Origin: Desulfocurvus sp.
GTDB taxonomy: Bacteria > Desulfobacterota > Desulfovibrionia > Desulfovibrionales > Desulfovibrionaceae
Assembly: GCA_020692325.1 (NCBI GenBank)
Contig: JAIMKR010000012.1
Coordinates: 1 to 50,997 of the forward strand
DNA: 50,997 bases
Direction of reading: 5' to 3'
This document shows, one piece after another, positions 16,261-25,203 of the stretch. The notes beneath the pieces are model-generated. The model ran no database searches and was not told the origin of the DNA. It was given only the letters and a program-made list of their open reading frames with translations. The stretch's first letter is position 1, and every line of letters starts with the position of its first letter. Made by a program: the position numbers and the translations under genes.

Positions 16261-19032
16261 TCAGGACTCCTGCTTTTTCAGCAGCATGATTGACGCTCCC
16301 ATGATGACCGGCACGGCCGCCAAGAGCGGCCAGAACGAGGCCATCAGACCGGAGAGCCCCAGCGCCTTGTTGAACACGCCCCGGCTGATGGTCAGAAAAT
16401 ATGTGGCCGGATAGATGCGGCCAATGAATGCGCCGAGGCCTTCAAGCGATGACACGGGATTCAACAGCCCGGAAAACTGCACGCAGGGTATCAGCGTGCC
16501 GATTATGGTCACGAATATCGCGGCTATCTGACTTTTGGTGAAGGTGGAGACCAGCAGGCCGAAGCCGGTGGAGCAGATGACGAAGATCAGCGCCGCCAAA
16601 ACTAGCGTGGGGAAACTTCCCTTGATCGGCACCCCGAACACAGTGACCGCAAGCAGCGTCATCAGCAGAAAGTTGAGCATCCCAAGCCCGATGTAGGGTA
16701 GCTGTTTGCCTAGCAGAAACTCCGCGCGTGTCACGGGGGTGGCATACAGATTGAGAATCGAGCCCAACTCTTTTTCGCGCACCACGGAGAGGGCTGTCAA
16801 CATGGCCGGAATCATCATCAGGAGCATCGGTATCACCGCGGGCACCATGGCGGGCAGGCTTTTCACGTCTGGATTGTAGCGGTAGCGGATTTCAAGGCTG
16901 CTGGCGGCAGTAACGGACTGTCCAAGCCTGTGCATGGCCATGTCGGCCAGCCACATCTGGTGCATGGCCTGCACGTAGCCGGTCACTGTCTCCGCGCGAG
17001 TGGGCATGGCACCGTCGACCCAGGCGCCGATCTGCGCGCTCTTGCCGTGTTCAATGTCGCGCCCGAAGCCATGTGGGATCTCTATGGCCAACGCCAGCTC
17101 GCCACTGCGCATGCGCTGGTCGAGTGCGTTGTGATCCTGTATGGCCCGTTTTTCGATGAAATAACGCGAGCCGGAAAGATTCAGCGCGTAGTTCCGGCTC
17201 AGGCCGCTCTGGTCGCCGTCGAGAACCGCGTACGGCAGGTTCTCAACGTCCAGATTGATGCCATACCCCATGATGAACATCAGGATGGCCGTGCCCAAAA
17301 GCGCCAGGGTGGCCCGCAGCGGGTCACGCGTCAGTTCGAGCATTTCGCGCAGGGTGTAGCTCCAGGCGCGGCCAGAGTCGAAGCGGCGGCGGGCAGGCGG
17401 CGCAGCCCCAGGAGCTTTTGCGGCCGGAGTCTCCGCCACAGGAGGTGTTTCTTCCGCTGGTGGTGCGGACGCGGGCTTTTCTGCTTCCGTGGCGGCCGTG
17501 GCCTCCTCCAGGTAGGCGATGAACGCCTCTTCCAGGGTGCTTGTACCGCGCGTTTTGATCAGGGCGGCAGGAGTGTCGCTCACCAGCACCCGGCCCGCGT
17601 GCATCAGCGAGATGCGGTCGCATCTCTCGGCCTCGTTCATGAAATGGGTGGAGATGAAGACCGTCACGTGGTCATTCCGGGCGAGGTCGATCATCAACTG
17701 CCAGAACACGTCGCGCGCAATGGGGTCCACGCCCGAGGTGGGCTCGTCGAGGATGAGCATTTCCGGCTTGTGAATCATGGCCACGGCCAATGACAATCGC
17801 TGGCGGATGCCGAGCGGCATGCTCTCGGGCAGGGTGTCGAGCATGTCGCCCAAGCTGAAGCGACCGGCCATTTCATCCACGCGCGTGGGAATGTCCGCCT
17901 CCGGCACCTGGAACAGGCGCGCGTGCAGCACCAGATTCTGGCGCACCGTGAGTTCTCCATAGAGCGAGAACGCCTGCGACATGTAGCCCACCCGGCGGCG
18001 CGTGGCGATGTTCTTGCTGTCCACCTTCTGGCCGAAGAGCCAGGCTTCGCCCTCGCTTGGGGGCAAGAGCCCGGTGAGCAGCTTCATGGTGGTTGATTTG
18101 CCGCAGCCGTTGGAGCCCAGGAATCCGAATATTTCGCCGCGCCGGATGCGGAAATCCACATGGTCCACAGCCACGAAGTCGCCGAAGCGCATGGTCAGGC
18201 CCTTGGCCTCGATGGCGCTTTCGTTGTTTTCCGCCGCAACCAGCGGTGGTACGATTACCGTTTTGTGCCCACGCCGTTCTTCCTCGGGCAAAAGCGCGAT
18301 GAAGGCCGCTTCCAGCGAGTCGGCCTTGGTGCTCGCGCACAGCTCAGCCGGTGCGCCTGTGGCCAGCAGCTTGCCCGCATCCATGGCCACCAGCCAGTCG
18401 AAGCGATTGGCCTCCTCCATGTAGGCTGTGGCCACCAGCACGCTCATGCCGCTGCGCTCGGCGCGGATGTGTTGGATGAGGTTCCAGAACTGTCTGCGGG
18501 AAAGAGGATCCACGCCCGTGGTGGGTTCGTCGAGGATGAGCAGCTCCGGGTCGTGGATCAATGCGCAGCACAGGCCAAGCTTCTGCTTCATGCCACCGGA
18601 GAGCATGCCCGCCGGACGCGCCAGGAAAGGCCGCAGGCTGGTGCTTGTGGTGAGTTCATCGATACGGCGGCGGCGTTCGGCGGCATTGTGGCCGAAGAGC
18701 CGTCCGAAAAATTGCAGATTCTCCTCCACGGAGAGCGTTGCGTAGAGGTTCCGCCCAAGGCCCTGCGGCATGTAGGCGATGCGCGGACACACGTTGTCGC
18801 GGTGGCGCGTGCCGGCCATGTCGCCGCCAAGCACCTCCACACGGCCCTTTTGCACCGCCCGGGCTCCGGCCAAAAGCGACAACAGGCTCGATTTACCCAC
18901 GCCGTCGGGCCCGATGAAGCCCACCATGCGGCCCCCGGGGATGTCGAGGTCGATGCCGTCCAGGGCCAAGGTCTTGCCGAAGCTCAGGCCCACGCCGGAC
19001 AAACGCGCCACAAACTCGGGCGCGGCGCTCAT
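16261..19032 (-). CDS. rbbA: RbbA-like protein: two ABC ATPase domains fused to an ABC-2 permease
   Basis: 923 aa. First ATPase: Walker [10 protein letters not shown] at 41-49, signature LSGGMKQKL, Walker [14 protein letters not shown]. Second ATPase: Walker [10 protein letters not shown] near 300, Walker [14 protein letters not shown], but the signature is [11 protein letters not shown], without the canonical LSGGQ. An Ala/Pro/Glu-rich linker (about 535-575) joins a permease half with an N-terminal membrane helix, a periplasmic domain and five further helices. This architecture matches E. coli RbbA (YhiH), a ribosome-associated ATPase encoded beside YhiI and YhhJ. Here the neighbours are the same types plus an outer-membrane factor, which favours an export role. 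The ATG at 19032 overlaps the HlyD-like stop as ATGA. Confidence 0.9.
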   Translation of the reverse strand: MSAAPEFVARLSGVGLSFGKTLALDGIDLDIPGGRMVGFIGPDGVGKSSLLSLLAGARAVQKGRVEVLGGDMAGTRHRDNVCPRIAYMPQGLGRNLYATLSVEENLQFFGRLFGHNAAERRRRIDELTTSTSLRPFLARPAGMLSGGMKQKLGLCCALIHDPELLILDEPTTGVDPLSRRQFWNLIQHIRAERSGMSVLVATAYMEEANRFDWLVAMDAGKLLATGAPAELCASTKADSLEAAFIALLPEEERRGHKTVIVPPLVAAENNESAIEAKGLTMRFGDFVAVDHVDFRIRRGEIFGFLGSNGCGKSTTMKLLTGLLPPSEGEAWLFGQKVDSKNIATRRRVGYMSQAFSLYGELTVRQNLVLHARLFQVPEADIPTRVDEMAGRFSLGDMLDTLPESMPLGIRQRLSLAVAMIHKPEMLILDEPTSGVDPIARDVFWQLMIDLARNDHVTVFISTHFMNEAERCDRISLMHAGRVLVSDTPAALIKTRGTSTLEEAFIAYLEEATAATEAEKPASAPPAEETPPVAETPAAKAPGAAPPARRRFDSGRAWSYTLREMLELTRDPLRATLALLGTAILMFIMGYGINLDVENLPYAVLDGDQSGLSRNYALNLSGSRYFIEKRAIQDHNALDQRMRSGELALAIEIPHGFGRDIEHGKSAQIGAWVDGAMPTRAETVTGYVQAMHQMWLADMAMHRLGQSVTAASSLEIRYRYNPDVKSLPAMVPAVIPMLLMMIPAMLTALSVVREKELGSILNLYATPVTRAEFLLGKQLPYIGLGMLNFLLMTLLAVTVFGVPIKGSFPTLVLAALIFVICSTGFGLLVSTFTKSQIAAIFVTIIGTLIPCVQFSGLLNPVSSLEGLGAFIGRIYPATYFLTISRGVFNKALGLSGLMASFWPLLAAVPVIMGASIMLLKKQES

Positions 19033-20135
19033 CGCGGGACTTTGATCGTCAGGTTGGCCGGCCACTGGGCCTGCGCGTCGAGCTTGAGCCACGCCACACC
19101 CGGCAGACCGGTCTTAATGAGCTTTGGATACTTCTGCAGGAGCGCCGGGGCTATTTGCGCCTTGACCCGGAACATCAGCTTCTGGCGTTCGCTGGCGGTC
19201 TCCACCGTCTTTGGCGTAAATTGCGCCGTGGCGGCCACGAACGACACCGTGGCCGGGATGACATAGTCGGGCGCGGCGTCCAGCACCAGCCGCACCTCGC
19301 TGCCCAGGGCGATCTTTCCGGCGTCCGCTTCCGGGAGGAAGAAGGTCATGTAGACGTCGTTCAGATCCATGAGGTTGAGCACCTTGCCGCCGCCGGCGAG
19401 CACCTCGCCCGGCTGGGCCACGCGGTACTGCACCCGGCCATTGCGCGGGGAGATGAGCTGGCTGTCGGTGATGTCCGCATCGACGCGGGCGATGCTGGCC
19501 TCGGCCGCGGTGACGGCGGAGCGCGCGCCAACCACCTGGGCGGTAGCGGCATCAATATTGGCCTGGGCTGCGCTCACCTGGGCCTTGGCCGCGCCCACTG
19601 CGGCCTGGGCGCTGCGTGAGCGCGCGCGGTCGTCGTCTCGTTCCTGAACGGAGGATGCGCCTTCCTTGGAAAGGGTTTCCGAGCGCGTGGAGCGCAACTG
19701 GGCCGCATCCCGCTCGCTTTCTCGTTGGATCACCAGCGCCTGGGCGGCCACCTTGTCGCTGCCGCGCACGGCGACCTGAGCCTCTGCCGCAACCACGGTG
19801 TTGAGCGCCTCCTGATGTTTGGCGCTGGCCTCGTCGCGTTGGGCGTCCAAAACCTGCACCTGCATCTTGGCCAAGGGTTGGCCTATGTGCACAAAATCGC
19901 CTTCCTCAACCAGAATGGCGTCGACCCGGCCCGCCAGCTTGGTGGCCACGTCGACCTCCGTGGCCTCGATGCGGCCGTTGCCGCTGGCGAAGCCAGGACC
20001 TGGACCGGTTTTGCGCAGCACCAGCCAGGCGGTGAGGCCGCCCAACAGCACAACGGCCACCAGCACGGCGGCGACCTTTTTCTTTGTGGAAACCGCCGTT
20101 ACGGCGGCAAACGTCTTTTTGAGGGAGAATGTCAT
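19029..20135 (-). CDS. HlyD/EmrA-type periplasmic adaptor, YhiI-like
   Basis: 368 aa. One N-terminal membrane anchor (about residues 20-43, [20 protein letters not shown]) is followed by a biotinyl-lipoyl half-motif ([29 protein letters not shown]), a long Ala/Gln/Glu-rich coiled coil (about 105-215), the second lipoyl half ([22 protein letters not shown]) and a beta-barrel domain. These proteins bridge an inner-membrane exporter to an outer-membrane channel. It overlaps the genes on both sides by four bases (ATGA), so all three exporter parts should be made in step. Assignment to the YhiI group is by operon context. Confidence 0.92.
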   Translation of the reverse strand: MTFSLKKTFAAVTAVSTKKKVAAVLVAVVLLGGLTAWLVLRKTGPGPGFASGNGRIEATEVDVATKLAGRVDAILVEEGDFVHIGQPLAKMQVQVLDAQRDEASAKHQEALNTVVAAEAQVAVRGSDKVAAQALVIQRESERDAAQLRSTRSETLSKEGASSVQERDDDRARSRSAQAAVGAAKAQVSAAQANIDAATAQVVGARSAVTAAEASIARVDADITDSQLISPRNGRVQYRVAQPGEVLAGGGKVLNLMDLNDVYMTFFLPEADAGKIALGSEVRLVLDAAPDYVIPATVSFVAATAQFTPKTVETASERQKLMFRVKAQIAPALLQKYPKLIKTGLPGVAWLKLDAQAQWPANLTIKVPR

Positions 20136-21646
20136 TTGGACTGCCCTCTTTTTATCGGATCGGATTGGTTTGCGGATGCGGGAACCACGGTGGAGTCATC
20201 CAGGTCGCTTCCCAGGGCCGCATACAGGTTGACGCGGCTCGAGAGCAGTGCGCGGCGGGTTTGCACCAGTTGCTGCGCCACAGTCAGCAGGTCGCGCTGG
20301 GCGTCGAGCACTTCCAGAAAGGCCGCCGCGCCGTTGTCGTAACGCAGCTTGGCCAGGCGCGCCCGCTCGGCCTGCACCGCCACCGTGGCTTGCAGTGTCT
20401 CCACCTGTTCGCTGAGCCACTTGCGGCCCGCCAGCGCGTCGGCAACATCGCGGAAGGCGCTCTGGATCGTCTTTTCATACTGAGCCACCGCCGTGTTCCG
20501 GCGGGCCTCGGTCAGGTCGAGATTACTGCGATTGCGCCAGCCGTCGAAGAGCGGCAGCGAGATGCTCGGAGCAAAACTCCAGGCGACGCTGCCGTTTTTG
20601 AACAGCCCGTCGAGTTCGGCGCTGGCTGTGCCGTAAGAGCCGATGAGCGTGATACGCGGGAAGAAGGCCGCACGCGCCGCGCCAATATTCGCGTTGGCCG
20701 CTTTCAACTGGTGTTCCGCAGCCGCGATGTCCGGCCGCTCGAGCAGCAAACCGGACGGCAGACCAGCGCGCAGTTCGCCCAGCACGCCCGCGTCGTCAAA
20801 GTACCCGGACACGGAGTCGAGGCGGACCCGGGTGCCGACCAGAAGCGTCAGAGCGTTGGCCTGCACCGCGCGCGCCTGTTCCAGCTCGGCGCTCATGGCC
20901 TTGGCCTGCAGCCAAAGCGATTCGACCTGGGTCAGATCCAGGCGCGAGGTGGACCCGACCTCGACGCGACGCCGGAAGATGCGCAGGGATTCTTCGCGGC
21001 TGGCGCTGGTTTCCCGTGCGAGAGCGAGGCGTTCATCAAGCTCGCGCAAGGTCAGATAACTGTTCGCCACCTGCGCGATAATGCTCAGGGTCGCGGCATG
21101 GCGTGTGGAGTCGGCGGCAAGGTAATTTTCCAGCGCCGCGTCCTTGAGGCTGCGCACGCGGCCCCAAAAATCCAGTTCCCAGGTGTTCAGCCCCAGGCCC
21201 ACCTGAAATTTGTTCGAGGTCATGGGCTTTCCCGTGACGCTCAAATCCGCAGGGACGCGTGTGCGGCTGCCCTCGGCCACTGCGCTGATGCTTGGAAACT
21301 GATCTGCGCGCTGGATGCCGTATACGGCGCGCAGTTCCTCCACGCGCAATACCGCGATGCGCAGATCGTGGTTGTTCTCGAGGGCTTGCGCAATCAAGGC
21401 CTGAAGACGCGGGTCGGCGAAGTAGTTCCGCCAACCCGGCGCTACGAGGGACTGGCCGGAGTTCTGAGACTGAGCTTCGATGTTGGGATAGGCCGCCGCC
21501 ACTGGTGATTGCGGTCGTTCGTATGAGGGCGCCATGGACATGCAGCCCCCAAGGGCCAAGCACGCGATGAAGGCGAGAGCCCTGAACTCCGGGCCGACCA
21601 CCGGCTGCCTTGGCTGTGCCGAGGGTGCGCCAGGGCGAAGGTTCAT
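20132..21646 (-). CDS. NodT-family (TolC-like) outer-membrane efflux lipoprotein
   Basis: 504 aa. A signal peptide ends in the lipobox LGGC (Cys35), giving a lipid-anchored outer-membrane factor of the NodT/OprM class. The mature part carries two outer-membrane-efflux repeats with long helical stretches: an N-terminal half with NNHDLRIAVLRVEELRA, the mid signature RPDIAAAEHQLKAANANIGAARAAFFP, and the second half with a VLDAQRDLLTVAQQLVQTRRAL helix. It would form the trimeric exit duct for the adaptor and RbbA/YhhJ pump. Its start overlaps the stop of a preceding 121-aa ORF and its stop overlaps the adaptor start. E. coli yhiI-rbbA-yhhJ lacks such a gene, so this locus is a more complete tripartite system. 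Confidence 0.93.
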   Translation of the reverse strand: MNLRPGAPSAQPRQPVVGPEFRALAFIACLALGGCMSMAPSYERPQSPVAAAYPNIEAQSQNSGQSLVAPGWRNYFADPRLQALIAQALENNHDLRIAVLRVEELRAVYGIQRADQFPSISAVAEGSRTRVPADLSVTGKPMTSNKFQVGLGLNTWELDFWGRVRSLKDAALENYLAADSTRHAATLSIIAQVANSYLTLRELDERLALARETSASREESLRIFRRRVEVGSTSRLDLTQVESLWLQAKAMSAELEQARAVQANALTLLVGTRVRLDSVSGYFDDAGVLGELRAGLPSGLLLERPDIAAAEHQLKAANANIGAARAAFFPRITLIGSYGTASAELDGLFKNGSVAWSFAPSISLPLFDGWRNRSNLDLTEARRNTAVAQYEKTIQSAFRDVADALAGRKWLSEQVETLQATVAVQAERARLAKLRYDNGAAAFLEVLDAQRDLLTVAQQLVQTRRALLSSRVNLYAALGSDLDDSTVVPASANQSDPIKRGQSK

Positions 21647-22008
21647 AGCGTGGCCGCCTCATCTGTGCGGACCTGCGTGCCGGCCTTTCCGCGCAGCATC
21701 GCCTCGATCTCCAGGGAGCCTATGACCGCGCGGTGCCCCGTGGCCTGGGTGAAGCTGTTCACCTGATATGAGAGGCGCTGGCCCGGGGGCGGCTTCCAAG
21801 CGCCTTGGCCCCCGTCTTTCCTTACCTCCAATGGATTTGAGGCGGTGCTGATGCGCGCGCCTGAGCGCAAGGCCAGCACCTGCAGAGTGTCGATGAATCC
21901 GCTTGCCGGCGGCAAGGCTGGCGCCACAGGGAGATTTGTGATTGAGGCCTGCTTGGGGGTGGCTGCAGGCGAGAATGTCAGTGAGGCGTTCGTTGAGTTT
22001 GTGTTCAC
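21643..22008 (-). CDS. hypothetical protein leading the exporter operon, 121 aa
   Basis: I do not recognise this protein. The best start is the GTG at 22008, with GGAG about nine bases upstream; the frame stays open to an ATG at 22212 but that extension looks non-coding and covers the likely promoter. It has no signal peptide or membrane helix. The first third is Ser/Thr/Ala/Pro-rich, then comes a compact region with FIDTLQVLALRSGARI and RLSYQVNSFTQATGHRAVIGSLEIEAMLRGKAG. The last four bases overlap the NodT start as ATGA, which argues that it is a real, co-translated gene. A competing frame on the same strand (21659-22300) lacks this coupling. Role unknown. Confidence 0.5.
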   Translation of the reverse strand: MNTNSTNASLTFSPAATPKQASITNLPVAPALPPASGFIDTLQVLALRSGARISTASNPLEVRKDGGQGAWKPPPGQRLSYQVNSFTQATGHRAVIGSLEIEAMLRGKAGTQVRTDEAATL

Positions 22009-22605
22009 ATGCGGCTCCGTTGGACCTTCGTTGCAGGTGCTGACGCAGAGCTTGAACAAGTCGCGAGGCCTGTTCCCTTCGTATCGCGTGCCGCTTGTCC
22101 CCGGGAGCTCCAAACAATTGCGGGCTTGTAGTATCTGCCGCTCGATCTGAGAATTCTTCACCATGCGTGAAGCTAAGCTTTTTATATAAAATATGTCTGT
22201 GCGATAGTGCACGTATAATGGCTTGTGCGATCGCCCCGAGTTCCTGCGGCCTTCGTCTTATTCGTGGAAGGATGAGCGCGTTGGTCTGGCCTGCATGCAT
22301 ATGCGCGACAGCGCACCGACGCGCTGCACAAGTTCCTTCATTCTCTCGACCATGGCTCTTCCCTTATTTGAGGCACTGTCTTTGACGGCGCGACTCAAAG
22401 CAGACGAGCCGGGCAGCCTCGCTCTGGCGACAGGACCCGTGAGCAAAGGACCACAGCGGTCTGTTCCACTAGGAATTTTATAAAGTTGAGCTGCACCGTC
22501 GCCTCCTCCCAATTCGTTTGGACGCGGCGAGTCCGCCCCCTCTCTCCGCAGGGTGGGGGGATGCGAAGAAGGGCCGTTGCGTCAGCTTTTACAAAGGAAA
22601 CGAGG
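22009..22605. other. divergent promoter region without a clear gene
   Basis: This stretch separates the minus-strand exporter operon from the plus-strand kinase/HAD set. It contains an AT-rich patch (about 22173-22210) and an inverted repeat (22156-22172) that fit the exporter promoter, and a second AT-rich patch near 22473-22486 that could serve the plus-strand genes. I see no convincing coding region; long minus-strand frames here lack family features. Confidence 0.5.
22156..22172. promoter_or_regulatory. inverted repeat beside a TATA-rich box, candidate operator
   Basis: The arms CTTCAC and GTGAAG are separated by five bases. On the minus strand the repeat lies just downstream of the AT-rich TTTTATATAAAA patch at 22178-22193, where a -10 box for the exporter operon would be. 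A repressor bound here could block transcription of the efflux genes. No regulator gene sits next to it, so the binding protein is unknown. Confidence 0.35.
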
Positions 22606-22809
22606 ATGTTTGACCTTTCCGCACAGTTCGATACCGCGTCACAGCCCAACCAGGCAGCCCGGGCGGCCATGCTGCTCCTTGCCCCGGCGCTGCGGGGTGT
22701 GGCCGCCCAGCGCTTTGAATTGGCCGAGGTTGCCCGGGGCAGCTGCTTGATGCGGGAGCTGCGGCCCTCGGCAAACGCCCCTCCGGGTTCCGATGGGGGC
22801 TCCTCATGA
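22606..22809 (+). CDS. small hypothetical protein, 67 aa, coupled to a kinase gene
   Basis: Small Ala/Leu-rich protein with no recognised domain. Residues about 15-45 could form an amphipathic helical hairpin (ARAAMLLLAPALRGVAAQRFELAEVARG); the tail is Pro/Ser/Gly-rich. The ATG at 22606 is preceded by AAAGGAAACGAGG, a strong purine-rich ribosome binding site. Its TGA overlaps the ATG of the APH-fold gene (ATGA at 22806-22809), so the two are translationally coupled. That coupling is the main support for it being real. It might be a regulator, substrate or stability partner of the kinase; this is inference only. Confidence 0.6.
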   Translation: MFDLSAQFDTASQPNQAARAAMLLLAPALRGVAAQRFELAEVARGSCLMRELRPSANAPPGSDGGSS

Positions 22810-23816
22810 ACTTCGCCTACCTTGGCCATCTGCCCCATACCGACCCTTTGCACGGGTATTTGCAGCACGAGATTCTGCCGCAGGTGGGGGGGGCGTCGGG
22901 CAACCCGGAACTCCGGGTCTTTCAGTCCGCCTGCTCCCGCAACGTGTATTTGTACGAGGAAAAACACAGCGGCGCCCGGCTCATAGGCAAGTTCTACCCC
23001 GCGCACCACGACCCCTCCGGCCAAGCCTTGGAAACAGGCCAAACCGAATTCAACAACCTTATTTTTTTGCGCTCCATCGGGTTTGCCCACGCACCGCACT
23101 ATGTGGTGCGGCCCTTGGGCTTCAATGCCAGTCTGGGCGGCCTGTTGGTGATGGAATACCTCGACGGCGACGTGCTGGGCGCGGTCATCAACGACGCGAT
23201 CTTCCTGGGCCGACGCGACAGGCTCTTTCGCAAGCTCACCGCCCTGGCGTGGTTTTTGGCCACCCTGCATGGCCGCACGGCCAAGGACTGGCCGGTGACC
23301 TTCTCAGACCCCTGCGCGTACATGGGGCGGCTCATCACCTCGCTCACCGTCACACGGGGACTCGGCGGCGGGTTGGCTGCGGAGCTGTACGCCCTGCGCG
23401 AGGCTTGGCGCTCGCAAGGCATCATGTGGGAGGACCGCGCTGTGCTGGTGCATGGCGACGTCACCCCTTCCAATTTCCTGTTTGGCCGGGGCCAAAACGT
23501 CATGGCCATCGACCTGGAGCGCATGCAGTGGGCCGACCGCGTGTTCGACCTGGGCAGGCTCTGCGGCGAGCTGAAGCACTTCTTCTGCCAGGGCATGGGC
23601 GACCCCGCCGCCGCCGAGCCCTTCATCGGGCATTTCCTATGGGAATACTGCTGCCACTTGCCGGACCGTGAGCGCGCTTTTGCGGCCATCACGCGGCGCG
23701 TGCCCTTCTACCTCGGCATCACCCTGCTGCGCATCGCCCGCAATTCATGGATCGCCCCGGACTACCGCTGGCGCCTTGTCCAAGAAGCCAAACAAACACT
23801 GAGGGCATTGCCATGA
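22806..23816 (+). CDS. APH-fold phosphotransferase, substrate unknown
   Basis: 336 aa of the aminoglycoside phosphotransferase/choline kinase fold. The Brenner motif is HGDVTPSNF (His216, Asp218, Asn223) and the metal-binding motif is AIDLERMQWAD with Asp236 in the DFG position. An N-lobe Lys in RLIGKFY is a candidate ATP-contact Lys. LVMEYLDGDVLG forms the hinge. Such enzymes phosphorylate small molecules or sugars, and some are anti-phage or antibiotic resistance kinases; substrate cannot be read from sequence. It overlaps both neighbours by ATGA (67-aa gene upstream, HAD gene downstream), so kinase and HAD protein are made together, which suggests a phosphorylation/dephosphorylation pair or consecutive steps on one metabolite. 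Confidence 0.88.
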   Translation: MNFAYLGHLPHTDPLHGYLQHEILPQVGGASGNPELRVFQSACSRNVYLYEEKHSGARLIGKFYPAHHDPSGQALETGQTEFNNLIFLRSIGFAHAPHYVVRPLGFNASLGGLLVMEYLDGDVLGAVINDAIFLGRRDRLFRKLTALAWFLATLHGRTAKDWPVTFSDPCAYMGRLITSLTVTRGLGGGLAAELYALREAWRSQGIMWEDRAVLVHGDVTPSNFLFGRGQNVMAIDLERMQWADRVFDLGRLCGELKHFFCQGMGDPAAAEPFIGHFLWEYCCHLPDRERAFAAITRRVPFYLGITLLRIARNSWIAPDYRWRLVQEAKQTLRALP

Positions 23817-24556
23817 ACGTAAAGGCCATCATTTTCGACATCAACGGCACCCTCATCAACATCCATACGGATGAAGGCTGTGAGGAGATCTATCGCGGCA
23901 TCAGCCATTTTCTGACCTACCAGGGAATACACATCCACCGCTGGGACCTGCGCGACGAATACTTCAAGCTCATGGAAGGCCAGCGCAGCGACAGCGCCGA
24001 GAACTTCCCCGAAGTCGACGCCGTTGCCTTGTGGCGGGAGTTTATGGAACGCAGGCCGGAGGCCTGCCAAGCTCTGCCACATGAGAAAATGGCCGTTTTG
24101 CCCCTAGTGCTGGCGGAAATGTACCGGGGCATCTCCCGCTTCCGCTTGCGGCTCTATCCAGAAGTCAAAAACATTCTCGACGACCTTGCGGGACGCTACA
24201 AGTTGGCCGCCTTGTCGGATGCGCAAAGCGCCTGGGCCGTGCCGGAGATGCGCGCCTTGGGCATAGATCACTACTTCAAGCCCATCATCGTTTCCGGAGA
24301 CTATGGTTTCCGCAAGCCAGACCGGCGGATCTTCCGGGCGGCGCTGGACGGCCTGGGGCTGGAGCCCTGCGACGCGCTGTTCGTGGGCAACGACATGTTC
24401 CGCGATGTTTATGGGGCCAAGCAGCTCGATCTGCGGACGATCTACTTCTCCTCAAATCAGGGTCGGGACAAATTCGAAAGGGCGGAGCCTGACTACATCA
24501 TCCATCAGTTCGCGGATCTTCCCAAGGCCATCGCGTTTCTTGAGGCGCGCGGCTAG
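23813..24556 (+). CDS. HAD-superfamily protein with DxN motif I
   Basis: 247 aa, HAD subfamily IA. Motif I is FDINGTL with nucleophile Asp9, but the +2 position is Asn11 instead of the Asp that acts as acid/base in phosphatases. A helical cap spans about 20-110. Motif II is ALSDAQS, motif III Lys is in GDYGFRKPDRRIF and motif IV is FVGNDMFRDVYGA. Without the +2 Asp it may be a slow phosphatase, a dehalogenase-type enzyme or a binding protein. The start at 23813 overlaps the kinase stop (ATGA). Function is inferred only as a partner of the kinase. Confidence 0.85.
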   Translation: MNVKAIIFDINGTLINIHTDEGCEEIYRGISHFLTYQGIHIHRWDLRDEYFKLMEGQRSDSAENFPEVDAVALWREFMERRPEACQALPHEKMAVLPLVLAEMYRGISRFRLRLYPEVKNILDDLAGRYKLAALSDAQSAWAVPEMRALGIDHYFKPIIVSGDYGFRKPDRRIFRAALDGLGLEPCDALFVGNDMFRDVYGAKQLDLRTIYFSSNQGRDKFERAEPDYIIHQFADLPKAIAFLEARG

Positions 24557-24738
24557 GGGGCGGCAGGGCTTCCGGCGAGAAGCGATAGAGCTGTGCGTGC
24601 CCTGCTCACTGGATGAAACGGAGCCGCGGGCAAGCCGACACGAAGCGTCACATGCCGGCCAACGGCAATTGTTCTCGCGTTCATCGGGGAAAATCCGTGC
24701 GAATTTTTGAGCTCATATCTCTGAGGAGGGAGTGTCCA

Positions 24739-25116
24739 ATGAACCTCATGTTGCTGTTTATCTTGATAGGCTTGACCGTGGGACTGCTGGCAAACGTCCT
24801 GCGGAATGCCGGAGGGTATGGTTTCCTCGGTGACCTCTCGGTCGGCGGTCTTGGTGCGCTGCTCGGAGGCTTCTTGTTCCGCTTTGCCAACGGCGGTGGA
24901 ACGGGGTTGCGGGGGGGCATGGCGGCCGCCGTCATTGGGGCCGCTTTTTTGGTTCTCGATCTGCGTCTGTATCGGCGGCGCTTTGCGGAGCAATTCTTCC
25001 AGCGCGTTCTCGGAAGACATCGGACCTCTCTGTTTAAACGCTGTCCCCGTGTGGAAAGCCCGCCGGAAACAAGCGGCAGCATCTGCCGGGTGTGCGGCCA
25101 AAAGCATCTTCTCTGA
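24739..25116 (+). CDS. GlsB/YeaQ/YmgE-like small membrane stress protein
   Basis: 125 aa. Residues 1-80 carry three hydrophobic segments: MNLMLLFILIGLTVGLLANVL, then GFLGDLSVGGLGALLGGFLF, then MAAAVIGAAFLVLDLRL. These have the Gly-rich turn pattern of the transglycosylase-associated/GlsB family, whose members are usually about 80 aa and respond to envelope or osmotic stress. The extra C-terminal tail (about 85-125) is basic and ends with CRVC, which is not usual for the family. The start has GAGGAGGGAG about seven bases upstream. It sits ahead of the BON-domain genes and is likely part of the same stress-protein group. Confidence 0.75.
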   Translation: MNLMLLFILIGLTVGLLANVLRNAGGYGFLGDLSVGGLGALLGGFLFRFANGGGTGLRGGMAAAVIGAAFLVLDLRLYRRRFAEQFFQRVLGRHRTSLFKRCPRVESPPETSGSICRVCGQKHLL

Positions 25117-25203
25117 CGGCGCTGAGCCGTGGGAGTGCGCATTCTTCAACCTGTATCGTTCATCTACCGTAACCGTGTAAGTTTTCTCCCTAGGAGCAAA
25201 TGT

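Noticed and set aside
22395-23270. 291-codon minus-strand frame crossing the promoter region and the APH-fold gene
   Set aside because: Most of it is antisense to the 67-aa gene and the kinase, whose motifs are clear.
22606-23816. Toxin-antitoxin reading of the 67-aa gene plus APH-fold kinase
   Set aside because: The small protein has no DNA-binding motif, the kinase lacks HipA/Fic/zeta features, and a third coupled gene (HAD) does not fit; kept only as an open possibility under the coupled set.
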